Of a DNA stretch of 64,000 bases, positions 27,603 through 36,269 are shown piece after piece. The position numbers and the translations under genes were made by a program. The DNA is taken from assembly GCF_050510895.1 (NCBI RefSeq), contig NZ_JBNINT010000001.1, positions 2,852,001-2,916,000 on the forward strand, written 5' to 3'. Position 1 is the first letter of the stretch, and each line of letters starts with the position of its first letter. Source of the DNA: Pannonibacter phragmitetus_B (lineage in GTDB: Bacteria; Pseudomonadota; Alphaproteobacteria; Rhizobiales; Stappiaceae). The notes beneath the pieces are model-generated. The model was not told the origin of the DNA, made no database searches, and saw nothing but the letters and a program-made list of their open reading frames with translations.

Positions 27603-28471
27603 ATGCTGACAGAAGAAACCCTGTTCTCCTATGTGAACCAAAGCGACTGCACGGAACGGGGTGTTTTGAGCGAACATGGGTGCGTCCAGCGGCTCGATGA
27701 GGCCGACAGACAGTTCCGCCTCATCTGCGCGCTGAGTGAATCTCTGGTCGGCGCCCGCCGCGTGCGGCATATCCGGTTCCATGCTCCGGCCCCCTGTGGG
27801 ACGCTGCTGGTGGTTTCCTCTCTCGTCTGCTTCGATGGCCCGCACATTCTGACAATCGTTCACCAAATGAAGAATGTCGTGACAGGAGCTGTTCTGGCCA
27901 CAGCGATCGATGGCTATACCCCGCCAGCCGGAGCCGCCCGCACGTTCCGCAGCAAGTTCAAGGACGTGGTGCAGGCCATGCCGGAAGAGGCGGCGCCCCG
28001 CGCCTTGCCCCTTCTCCACTGGTCAACAAGGCGACGCTGGAAAGCATTGTTGAAGGCGGCGGATCGGTCATTTACCGGGGTACTGTACTCCCAAGGCATC
28101 TTGGGGCAGACAACAAGGCAGATGACGGCTTTGTTGCGCAGTGCATCGGGGAAGCACTGCCGCATGTCTGGCAGCAGACGCCCCTGAACCTAACCTGGCA
28201 ACAGGAAACCGGACACGATCGCCAGCTTTTCGAGATGAAGCTGACCTGGATCAGCCCGCTCAAGGCAGGCGAGAGCTTCGTGATAGCTGTCAGTTTGACT
28301 GGCACTCAGGCAAACATGCTGGGCGCTCGCTTCTTCGTATTTGAGAGCCGCGCCAGCCGTCTATGCGCCATCACCGACACCGCATTTGGTCCTGTCAGCA
28401 AGGAGACCGGCGCGCCTGCGGGCCTGCCAACGGGCACTCAGGAGGCGCTGTCACGTTTGAGGACAGACTGA
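27603..28471 (+). CDS. unrecognised protein, possibly hotdog/thioesterase-like, one frameshift
   Basis: I do not recognise this protein with confidence. The frame breaks at a C run, 28008-28011. Adding one C joins the halves as 'RALPPSPLVNKATLES' and gives 289 aa, continuing to the stop at 28471. Each half has a strand-rich segment reminiscent of hotdog-fold proteins: 'IRFHAPAPCGTLLVVSS' in the first and 'MKLTWISPLKAGESFVIA' in the second. A double-hotdog thioesterase or dehydratase-like protein is one reading, but no catalytic motif is clear. It lies 50 bases after the esterase gene on the same strand and may share its transcript. Confidence 0.5.
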
Positions 28472-28549
28472 CCAGAAGTGACGGCCTGCCCCGCTAGAGC
28501 CCGTGAAGCCGTCATGACCTGCCCGACATAACCTGCAACGGGCGGTCGC

Positions 28550-29356
28550 CTACTGGCCCGTCTCTCTTTGCAGATCCCGCATCAGACCGAAGAACCGCCG
28601 CATGGCCTGCTCTGTGAAGGAGAGCATTTCGTCGAGCTGTTCTTCATCCTTTTGCGACAGTTCCGGCCCCGGACGGATGTTGCCGCGAGGGGTTTCTGCC
28701 AAGGGGCTGCCTGAAGTGACGCTGTCTGTTTCGCCTTTGAGAGCCGCAATTTCTTGCCTCAGGGCTGCGTTTTCCTGCCGCAGCTCATCTATTTCACCCA
28801 GATAAGCTGCTTCTGCATCCGGTGAAGGCATACAGCGCCACACGCTGTTCACCGGTTTGCAGAAGGCGATCGTGCCAGCCACCCGGTCCAGCCGCAGGTA
28901 GCTGCCATCTACTTTCACCAGGGCATAACGCTGCGGATCAGCGACAGGGGCCTCAGCGGGTGTGGTCTCCTGCGCGGGACTTTCCAGCTGCTCCGCCACC
29001 TGAACTGGCGCTGTTGCAGGCCGGCTCAGCGGCACTCTCACTGGGGAGCCCGCTTGGGATCCGCCCGCAGCGTTGCTCGCGGTCTTGCTTGCGCGAACAG
29101 CGGTTCCCGGCTTGGGCTTGGTTTTAGCCTGGGTCTGTCTCTGGCCCTGGACTTTTGCCTTTGAGGAAGGCCCCGATAGCATGGTCTTGGCCGGAGCGCC
29201 CTGACCTGCCACTTGCCCTTCCGCAAGGCTGGCCTGCGGCGCGGCGCTTCTTGCCTCTGCTCCTTGTCCATGCACGAAGCCGGACAGGGTCAGAAAGGTC
29301 ACGGCAAGCATCCCTGCACGCAGCCGCGCAGATGATGCCAGTTGCGGATCAGCCAT
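28550..29356 (-). CDS. secreted coiled-coil protein of unknown function
   Basis: A 268-residue protein with a signal peptide (RLRAGMLAVTFLTLSGFVHG, cleavage near A-E-A), then about 100 low-complexity residues rich in Ala, Pro, Lys, Gln and Ser. A conserved-looking module follows, 'YALVKVDGSYLRLDRVAGTI' then 'FCKPVNSVWRCMPSPDAEA', with two cysteines. A heptad coiled coil (IDELRQENAALRQEIAALK) comes next and an amphipathic C-terminus ends the protein. I take it as a periplasmic or inner-membrane-associated scaffold. ATG 29356 follows AAGGG; an upstream extension is not needed. Confidence 0.65.
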   Translation of the reverse strand: MADPQLASSARLRAGMLAVTFLTLSGFVHGQGAEARSAAPQASLAEGQVAGQGAPAKTMLSGPSSKAKVQGQRQTQAKTKPKPGTAVRASKTASNAAGGSQAGSPVRVPLSRPATAPVQVAEQLESPAQETTPAEAPVADPQRYALVKVDGSYLRLDRVAGTIAFCKPVNSVWRCMPSPDAEAAYLGEIDELRQENAALRQEIAALKGETDSVTSGSPLAETPRGNIRPGPELSQKDEEQLDEMLSFTEQAMRRFFGLMRDLQRETGQ

Positions 29357-29465
29357 CGCCCTTGCCTCCATTCGCCGTAAACTCGCCCATGAAAGCCACA
29401 TGTTAACGGGGAGTGTGTCAAAAGCACGCCACTGCCCCGGTTCTACCCAGGAAGCTTGTTCTGCC

Positions 29466-30077
29466 TCACACTGGCTTGAAGGCGTCACGTCCCGAGACAA
29501 GCGCATCTTCCAGCAGCTCCAACCTGTCCTGCCCCCAGAACGGCTCACCTCTCAGCACGTAACAGGGCGAGCCGATGACGCCCAGCTCGATGGCGCGGCG
29601 CTGGTTCTCCTGATAGGCCTCCTTTATGGCCGCGCTGGCAGCTGCTGCAAGCAAGGCATCAGCATCAAGACCCATCTCACGCATCAGCCCGGCCAGAACC
29701 GCTTCGTCGGCGATGTTCAGATCGTCCACCCAGATGGCCCGGAACAGCCGCGCCGAACAGGCCGCCACCGGACCACCCGCTTCGGCAACGGCGATGGCGC
29801 AGCAATCAGCCAAGGAGGGATCGGCGGGAAAGAAAGCTGGCTTCAGCGTCAGCGGCACACCACGCTTTTCGCGCCAGCGCTGCAGCTCCACAAAACGGTA
29901 GGCTTGGCGCACCGGATGGCGCTTGGCCAGCGGCAGACCGCCCGAGACCTCGAAGACCCCTGCCAGATTGACCGGCCGGAACCGGACCTCCTGCCCATGA
30001 GCTGCCGCCAGATCAACGAAGGCCTGATGGCCGAGATAGGCCCAAGGGGAAACGTGGGTGTAGAAATAGTCGATCAC
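29466..30077 (-). CDS. DsbA-family 2-hydroxychromene-2-carboxylate isomerase-like protein
   Basis: A 203-residue thioredoxin-fold protein of the kappa-GST/HCCA isomerase group. The usual CxxC is replaced by S-P-W in 'YTHVSPWAYLGHQAF', where Ser binds glutathione in this family. 'GSPCYVLRGEPFWGQDRLE' is the typical C-terminal motif. Known members isomerise 2-hydroxychromene-2-carboxylate in naphthalene breakdown, but no other aromatic-degradation gene is nearby, so the substrate is open. Confidence 0.82.
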   Translation of the reverse strand: MIDYFYTHVSPWAYLGHQAFVDLAAAHGQEVRFRPVNLAGVFEVSGGLPLAKRHPVRQAYRFVELQRWREKRGVPLTLKPAFFPADPSLADCCAIAVAEAGGPVAACSARLFRAIWVDDLNIADEAVLAGLMREMGLDADALLAAAASAAIKEAYQENQRRAIELGVIGSPCYVLRGEPFWGQDRLELLEDALVSGRDAFKPV

Positions 30078-30143
30078 AAGCAGTCCTCCCGTCGATCCGG
30101 CTGTCCCGGCCGGGTCGAACCTTGCAGGTTTCGCGCCGGATAC

Positions 30144-31789
30144 TCAAGCCACACTGACAGGCGCTGACAACATGGCTTCCAGAGTCTCGATCCGGTCGGC
30201 CTCATGCGGCGGCTTGTCCCAGCGCAAGCGGGCGATACGGGGAAAGCGCATGGCCAGGCCGGATTTGTGCCGGCCAGAGCGGTTCAAACCCTCAAACGCC
30301 ACCTCCAGCACCAGCCCGAGTTCCTGTGTATGAGCCACCTCCCGCACCGGGCCAAAGCGGTTGACGGTGTGATTGCGGACGAAGCGGTCGATTTCCAGCA
30401 GCTCTTCATCGGTAAAGCCAGAATAGGCTTTGCCCACCGGAACAAGCTCCTCTCCCCGCCAGACCCCAAAGGTATAATCCGAATAATAAGACGAGCGCTT
30501 TCCGTGACCGCGCTGCGCATACATCAGCACCGCATCTACCGTGAAGGGATCGCGTTTCCACTTGAACCATTCCCCGCGTGGACGCCCTGCAAGATAAGGC
30601 GACAGCCGCCGCTTCAGCATCAACCCTTCCACGGCGGCTGCGCCGCTTTCTGCAGATGCGTGGAAGGCTCTTCCCGCCAGCGTGCCAGCTCCTCCCAGCT
30701 GACGAATGGCACCAGCGGCGAGAGATCAATACGCGGCGGATTTTCCCGGAGCAGGAAAGCCTCAAGCCGCGTCCGCCTTTCCTCGAACGGCAAGGCGCGC
30801 AGGTCTTCCCCGTTTTCCGCCAGAAGATCATAAGCCCTTATCGCTGCGGGCAGCTGCTGCATCAGCTTTGGCCCTGCCGTCTTCCGGTTCAGCCGTTTCT
30901 GCAATTCGGAAAACGGCTGCACCGCGCCATCGCGCAGAATCAGCAGCTCCCCATCGATACAGCCCTCAAAGGTCAGGCTCTCAAGCACATCAGGAAAGGC
31001 TGCGGAAATGTCATCGCCGGAGCGGGAGTAAAGCCGGGCAACATGCTTGCCCGCCGCATCGCGCCCGGCGGCCGCCTGCACGCGGATGCCGTCCCATTTC
31101 CATTCCGCCAGAAACTCAGCCGGATTCAGCGCCTCCATGTCGCGTGTCTCATCCAGCGGGTGGGCCAGCATCGGCGGGCGGAAGGGCGCAGGATCCCGCG
31201 CCTCGGGCTTGCCGCCCTGCCCCTCCACCCAGGCAAGAAGCGCCGTATAAGGCGGTTTCTGTGCGTTCCAGACCTCTTCAATCTCGTCCACGCCGACAGG
31301 TCCAAGTCGCGCCAGAGCGGTCTTGGCGAGACGAGCAGACACGCCCACGCGCAGACCGCCAGTGACAAGCTTCAAAAGTGCCCAGCGGCCGGTTTCGTCC
31401 AGCAGATCCAGCCATCCGGCGATCAACTGCGGCACCTCGCTGCGGCCCGCACCCGATAGCCGCTGCACCACCACGGCCAGCCCCGGTTCTTCGACGCCTG
31501 CATCTGCCGCTTGACCTGGCGCAGGCCACATCAGCGCTACGGTTTCGGAGAGATCGCCGACAAAATCATAGGAAAGCGCGAAAAGCACCGGGTCCGTCCG
31601 CTCGCCTGCCAGCGCCCGCAATACCGCAGGCTTGGCATGGCGAAACTCAAGCGTGCCTGTCAGTGCAGCAAGGGCATAGCCACGGTCCGGATCTGACGTG
31701 CGGCGGAAATAATCCACCAGCAGCGCCTCTTTGGCGTTGCGGGAGCTTTCAAAGGCAAGACGGTCCAGAAGGCGGGAAAGGGCGCGCAT
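30144..31789 (-). CDS. ATP-dependent DNA ligase of the Exo/Lig/Lhr/MPE repair set, one frameshift
   Basis: A 548-residue ligase (restored) with N-terminal DNA-binding domain, nucleotidyltransferase domain with adenylated K231 in 'EWKWDGIR', and an OB domain ending 'GLAMRFPRIARLRWDK'. One G is missing at 30673-30675. Adding it joins the parts as 'RGRAFHASAESGAAAVEGLM' followed by 'LKRR', as expected of the family. It belongs to the ligases that travel with an exonuclease, Lhr-Core helicase and MPE phosphoesterase; here those three lie 7 to 13 kb away. ATG 31789 is chosen because upstream sequence forms a terminator hairpin. Confidence 0.88.
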
Positions 31790-31846
31790 ACCGGGATGAT
31801 AACGCGCCGGGCCATCAAGTCCATGCACGGAAAGCCGAAATACAAA

Positions 31847-31887
31847 GGCCGCTCCCTCTCCTGACCTGCGGCGGAGAGGGAGCGGCC
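31847..31887 (-). terminator. strong terminator after the first chemoreceptor
   Basis: GGCCGCTCCCTCTCC pairs perfectly over 15 bp with GGAGAGGGAGCGGCC, across an 11-base loop. On the minus strand it follows the chemoreceptor stop by 30 bases and is followed by a T-rich tail (TTTGTATTTC). It separates the chemoreceptor from the downstream ligase gene. Confidence 0.8.
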
Positions 31888-31917
31888 TTGAGATTTTCAA
31901 GCCCGATTGTCTGACGC

Positions 31918-33597
31918 TCAGGCGGCAGCTGCGTTCCGGTTGATCCCTTCCAGGAAGTCCGAAACTTCATCACGCAGGTTCTGCGCTTCCTGTTCGAGCT
32001 GGCCGGCCGCATCACTCACAGACCCGGCCATCTGGCTGGTCTGCGTGGCTGCTGCCGAGACCTCGGAAATCGTCGCCGAAACCTGCTGCGTGCCGCTGGC
32101 AGCCTGCTGGATGTTGGCGGCAATATCGTTTGTCGCTGCCCCCTGCTGCTCCACCGAAGCGGCGATGCTCGAGCTGATTTCGTTGATCCGGCCAACAGTG
32201 GTGGTGATGGCCGCAATCGCGCCAACGGCTTGCGACGTCTCACCCTGGATGCTGGCGATTTGGGCCGAGATCTCCTCAGTCGCACGCGATGTCTGGGTGG
32301 CAAGGTCCTTGACCTCCGCCGCAACCACCGCAAAACCCCGGCCAGCCTCTCCGGCGCGGGCAGCCTCAATGGTGGCATTGAGGGCCAGAAGATTGGTCTG
32401 TTCGGCGATGGCCTGGATCAGCGAGACCACTTCCCCGATCTTGGCAGCTGCCGCAGAGAGACCCTGAATGCGTTCATTGGTCTGCTCTGCCTGATCGGCA
32501 GCGTGCGCGGCAATCTCATTGGCCGAGGCGACCTGACGGGCAATTTCAGACACGGAAGCTGCAAGCTCTTCGGAGGCGGCTGCCACGGTCTCCGTATTGG
32601 CCGACGCCTGACGCGAGGCGGCAGCCACGGTTTCACTTTGCTCAGATGTCTTCAGCGCAGAGCCGCCAAGTGCCCCCGAGGTCTGTTTCAGGCTGTCAAC
32701 GGAACGGCCGATCACGTCAAGCAGAGCGCCAATCTTGCCGCTGAAGCCAGTGCACAGCAGCTGAATGTTGCCTGCCCGCTCCGCATCCTGTTGCTGGCGT
32801 CTCACGACATCAAGTTCAAGTTCGCGGCGCTCGCGCTCGTTGCGGACGAAAGTCTCCATGGCCGCGGCCATGTCTCCCAGCTCGTCTCCCCGTCCTGCGC
32901 CTTCGATGGCCACCTGTGTGTTGCCAGCCGCAAGCTGCTTCATGCCTTCTGTGAGTGCGCGCAAGGGCCGCACAACGTTGCGAATGGAAATCACGGCAAC
33001 GCCCGTAACAGCCAAGCCGCCAGCAAGCAGAACGCCGATCAGCTCGAATGTGCTGGACCAGAACTCGGCCTGCACGTCATCCAGATAGACAGCAGACGCA
33101 ATCACCCAGCCCCAGGGCGCAAAGGCTTCGGACCAGCCGGCCTTCGGCACAAATTTGGTGGTGACGCCGTTCAGCGTCCGGTCACCGGAATAGTACTGAA
33201 CGCCGCCGCCCTTCTGCGCATTGGCAATGAATGTCCGGGTAATCTCGGAGGTCGAAGGCTCTCCGCCCTCCTTGTCCTTCGAGTTGCTGACAACGCGAAC
33301 GCCGGTGTTGTCGAAAGCGAAGACACGCGCACCACCTTCGAAGATCATCGAGCGGATTGCATCACGTGTCAGAGTCTGCGCCTCGTCCCTCGTCAGCTCA
33401 CCTGCCTTTTCACGGGCATGGTTCTCCTCTGCGATAGAACGGCCAACCTCAACCAATGCCCGCACTTTGGCAATACGCTCGCGCTCAAGCGTATCTGCAA
33501 GCTGCAGCTGATTGTAGATACCCAAAAACACAACAAAGATAGCGAAACAACCGATTGGCAGCCAGATCTTCAGACCAATCTTCAAGCGATTCAGCAT
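31918..33597 (-). CDS. methyl-accepting chemotaxis protein, single Cache type
   Basis: A 559-residue transmembrane chemoreceptor: helix at residues 12-30, a periplasmic single-Cache-like sensor with 'GWSEAFAPWGWVIASAVY', a second helix near 190-207, HAMP, and a signalling domain with 'EQTNLLALNATIEAARAGE'. It should signal to CheA through CheW. The ligand is unknown; single-Cache receptors often sense small organic acids. No che genes are in the window. Confidence 0.92.
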   Translation of the reverse strand: MLNRLKIGLKIWLPIGCFAIFVVFLGIYNQLQLADTLERERIAKVRALVEVGRSIAEENHAREKAGELTRDEAQTLTRDAIRSMIFEGGARVFAFDNTGVRVVSNSKDKEGGEPSTSEITRTFIANAQKGGGVQYYSGDRTLNGVTTKFVPKAGWSEAFAPWGWVIASAVYLDDVQAEFWSSTFELIGVLLAGGLAVTGVAVISIRNVVRPLRALTEGMKQLAAGNTQVAIEGAGRGDELGDMAAAMETFVRNERERRELELDVVRRQQQDAERAGNIQLLCTGFSGKIGALLDVIGRSVDSLKQTSGALGGSALKTSEQSETVAAASRQASANTETVAAASEELAASVSEIARQVASANEIAAHAADQAEQTNERIQGLSAAAAKIGEVVSLIQAIAEQTNLLALNATIEAARAGEAGRGFAVVAAEVKDLATQTSRATEEISAQIASIQGETSQAVGAIAAITTTVGRINEISSSIAASVEQQGAATNDIAANIQQAASGTQQVSATISEVSAAATQTSQMAGSVSDAAGQLEQEAQNLRDEVSDFLEGINRNAAAA

Positions 33598-33836
33598 GAC
33601 ATCCTCAACGATGCAAAATTTTCCCCTGTTATCCTTGCCATTGTTAAATACGGGTAAAATAAACCAGCCAAATGAACTACCAACAGAAAAACTACGATAT
33701 TTGCCTGGTACAGATCATCACTCTCCAACGCCTCATGTCATAAATAACAATTCCAGGAAGCCCCACTGACAATCATTCCACGCCTTCTGTTTCAAACCCC
33801 GATGGGGGTGCCAGATGCGGGGGCACAAAACGGAAA

Positions 33837-33864
33837 GGACGCCGGAGGTTGTCCTCCAGCGTCC
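33837..33864 (-). terminator. terminator after the second chemoreceptor
   Basis: GGACGCCGGAGG and CCTCCAGCGTCC form a 12-bp stem with one mismatch and a TTGT loop. On the minus strand it lies 27 bases after the stop and is followed by TTTCCGTTTT, a plausible T tract. Confidence 0.75.
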
Positions 33865-33891
33865 TTCCTGTCCAAAACCCTGCGGTGAAGA

Positions 33892-35982
33892 TTACCCGGC
33901 CATCTGGCGGCGCAAGGCCGCGCGGCGGGCTTCCACATCCTGAACCATATCCGCAAGGAAGGCATCGACCGCCTTGGAGAGGTTCTCGGAGACGGACTTC
34001 ACATCACGGGACAGACTGTCGACCGTCTCGGCCTCGCTGCGGGTATCCTGTGCAGTTTGGGTCACGTTGGCGACGCTGGCCGCCACCTGATCCGAGCCAT
34101 CTGCGGCGATGGTGATGCTCTGCGTGATCTCACGCGTTGCTGCGCTCTGTTCACCAACTGCATTCTTGATGGCCGTCGTCATCTCCATCACGGATGCAAT
34201 GGAGCCCGTGATGCGCTGAATCGAGGTGACTGCCTTACCAGTCATCCCCTGCACGGAAGTGATCTGTGCCGCGATTTCTTCCGTCGCACGGGCCGTCTGG
34301 TTGGACAGCTCCTTCACTTCAGCCGCGACAACCGCAAAGCCCTTCCCAGCCTCTCCGGCTCTTGCAGCCTCAATCGTGGCATTGAGGGCCAGAAGATTGG
34401 TCTGCTCGGCAATGGCACGGATCATTTCGACGACGACGCCGATCTTGTCCGTGGCCTCCGCCAGGCTCGACACATGCACATCGGTCTCGCGGGCCACTTC
34501 GGTTGCAGCAGTGATGGCTGCAGAGGAGCGGTCGGACTGATTGAGAATTTCCGAGATGGCGCTGGACAGCTCTTCTGCTGCCGCAGCCACCGTCTGGACG
34601 CTGCGCGAGGAGCTCGCAGAGGCCGCTCTTGCCTGATCGGCGGCCGCAAAGGCCTGACCGGACACTTCCGTCACCCGCTGCGCGCTGCCGGCCATCGCTT
34701 CCGTCTTTTCGGCCACGGCCTGCATGCTTGCATCGATCATGCTGCGGAAACGGTCGATAATAGCCTCGACCTGCGACTGGCGACCGCCTTCGAGAGAACG
34801 CTCCTGCTCCATTTCCTTTTCCAGCGCCTGACGGCGGCGGGCATTGTCCTGAAAGACAGTACCGGCTCGGGCCAGATCACCGATCTCGTCGCTCCGTTCC
34901 AGCAACGGCATGGTGAAGTCCGTCTCGTCCTGCGCCACCCGGCCCAGAGCCGCACGGATCTGCCGCAGATTGGTCAGGATCGCACGCAGATTGAGAAGGC
35001 TGATGATCACCGTCACCGCGATGGCAGCGGCGGACATGAGCCCGGCCACCAGCGCACGGGAATACGCTTCCCCTTCCATGGCTGCCACCGTCTCGTTGGC
35101 AGCATTGAGCAAGTCGAGCGTTTCCTTGCGGATCATGTCGAGCCGGGCTGTCGCTGCATCAAACCACTGCTGGCCTGTCACGCCCTGACCATTGTCTGTC
35201 TGCGGCAGTGCCTGAAGAATCTTGCGCCAGTCCTTGACCTGTTGGATGACGCTTCCCGTCATTATCCGGTCGAGTGCCGCAGCCTGCTCGGGCGTGGCCA
35301 GCATGTGATAGCTCTGAAGATAGGCTTCGCCAGCAGCCACCCGGTCAACAAAGGACAGGAACACCGCATAGTCGGTGGCCTCGCCTTTGGCGGCTGCCGT
35401 AAACAGGCGCGCACCGATGGCACGTTCGAGCCCGCCAGCCTCTTTTGCCTGAATGAGTGATGTGAACGGCAGAAGCTCCGCCGCCAGACGCGGCTCACCC
35501 GTGTCAAGGGCGATGGCGGAAATCGCGCCCATCAGCCCGGTGATCAGCCCGGTGTAGGTCTTGAGATTGTCGGCGCCATTGACCGAACGGGCATCGACGG
35601 CTGCCCGGTGATTGGCAACGGCCCGGGGCAAATCAACAATATCCTTCAGTTCGGCAGGGCCATTGCTGCCCGCACTGTAAAAGCTGGCCAAAAATACCTG
35701 CAAAGCCTGAAGATCTGCATCGGCTGCACTGCGCTGGCGCACGACAATGTCACGCGCGGCCTGATCAAAGCCGGATGCAATGAGCACCGCGGTCTGCCCG
35801 CGCTCTTTCTGAAGCTCATCAACCACAGCCTCAATAAGACCGGAAACCTCAACGAGTGGCTTCATCTCCTGCATTTTACGGAGAGAAGAAACCTCTGCTG
35901 ACAGGTAAACACCAGCATAAATGACAACTGAAAGCAGAGGAATTATTGCCATCATTGCGATCTGAAGACGTATATTACGCAT
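33892..35982 (-). CDS. methyl-accepting chemotaxis protein with NIT sensor domain
   Basis: A 696-residue receptor. After the first helix (IAMMAIIPLLSVVIYAGVYL) comes a long all-helical periplasmic domain containing 'LQKERGQTAVLIASG', the hallmark of the NIT nitrate/nitrite-sensing domain (PF08376). A second helix near 320-345, a HAMP-like segment and a signalling domain with 'EQTNLLALNATIEAARAGE' follow. Nitrate or nitrite as ligand is inferred from the family. ATG 35982 has GGGGAA upstream; the longer frame to 36012 does not. Confidence 0.9.
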   Translation of the reverse strand: MRNIRLQIAMMAIIPLLSVVIYAGVYLSAEVSSLRKMQEMKPLVEVSGLIEAVVDELQKERGQTAVLIASGFDQAARDIVVRQRSAADADLQALQVFLASFYSAGSNGPAELKDIVDLPRAVANHRAAVDARSVNGADNLKTYTGLITGLMGAISAIALDTGEPRLAAELLPFTSLIQAKEAGGLERAIGARLFTAAAKGEATDYAVFLSFVDRVAAGEAYLQSYHMLATPEQAAALDRIMTGSVIQQVKDWRKILQALPQTDNGQGVTGQQWFDAATARLDMIRKETLDLLNAANETVAAMEGEAYSRALVAGLMSAAAIAVTVIISLLNLRAILTNLRQIRAALGRVAQDETDFTMPLLERSDEIGDLARAGTVFQDNARRRQALEKEMEQERSLEGGRQSQVEAIIDRFRSMIDASMQAVAEKTEAMAGSAQRVTEVSGQAFAAADQARAASASSSRSVQTVAAAAEELSSAISEILNQSDRSSAAITAATEVARETDVHVSSLAEATDKIGVVVEMIRAIAEQTNLLALNATIEAARAGEAGKGFAVVAAEVKELSNQTARATEEIAAQITSVQGMTGKAVTSIQRITGSIASVMEMTTAIKNAVGEQSAATREITQSITIAADGSDQVAASVANVTQTAQDTRSEAETVDSLSRDVKSVSENLSKAVDAFLADMVQDVEARRAALRRQMAG

Positions 35983-36269
35983 CGAAATTCCCCGTCTATA
36001 ATTCCGAAACAAAAACCCTCTAACACGCCACCTAATTACATTGGGTTAATGACACGCTAATCTGAATTTTCAGAATGCTTGTTTCAGGCGATTTAGGTAT
36101 TTGGCCTTACATCCGACCCATGGTTCGGCCGTATCACCAAACTGCAGTACACCAGAGGATTGCCACAGCCAGTGGACGGCAAGGCTATTTTGCCGTATAG
36201 GGGTTCCAACATGACGGGCATGCCGGACACATGAAGGCTGCTCCGCCTCCTTTTTCACGAAAGACACAC

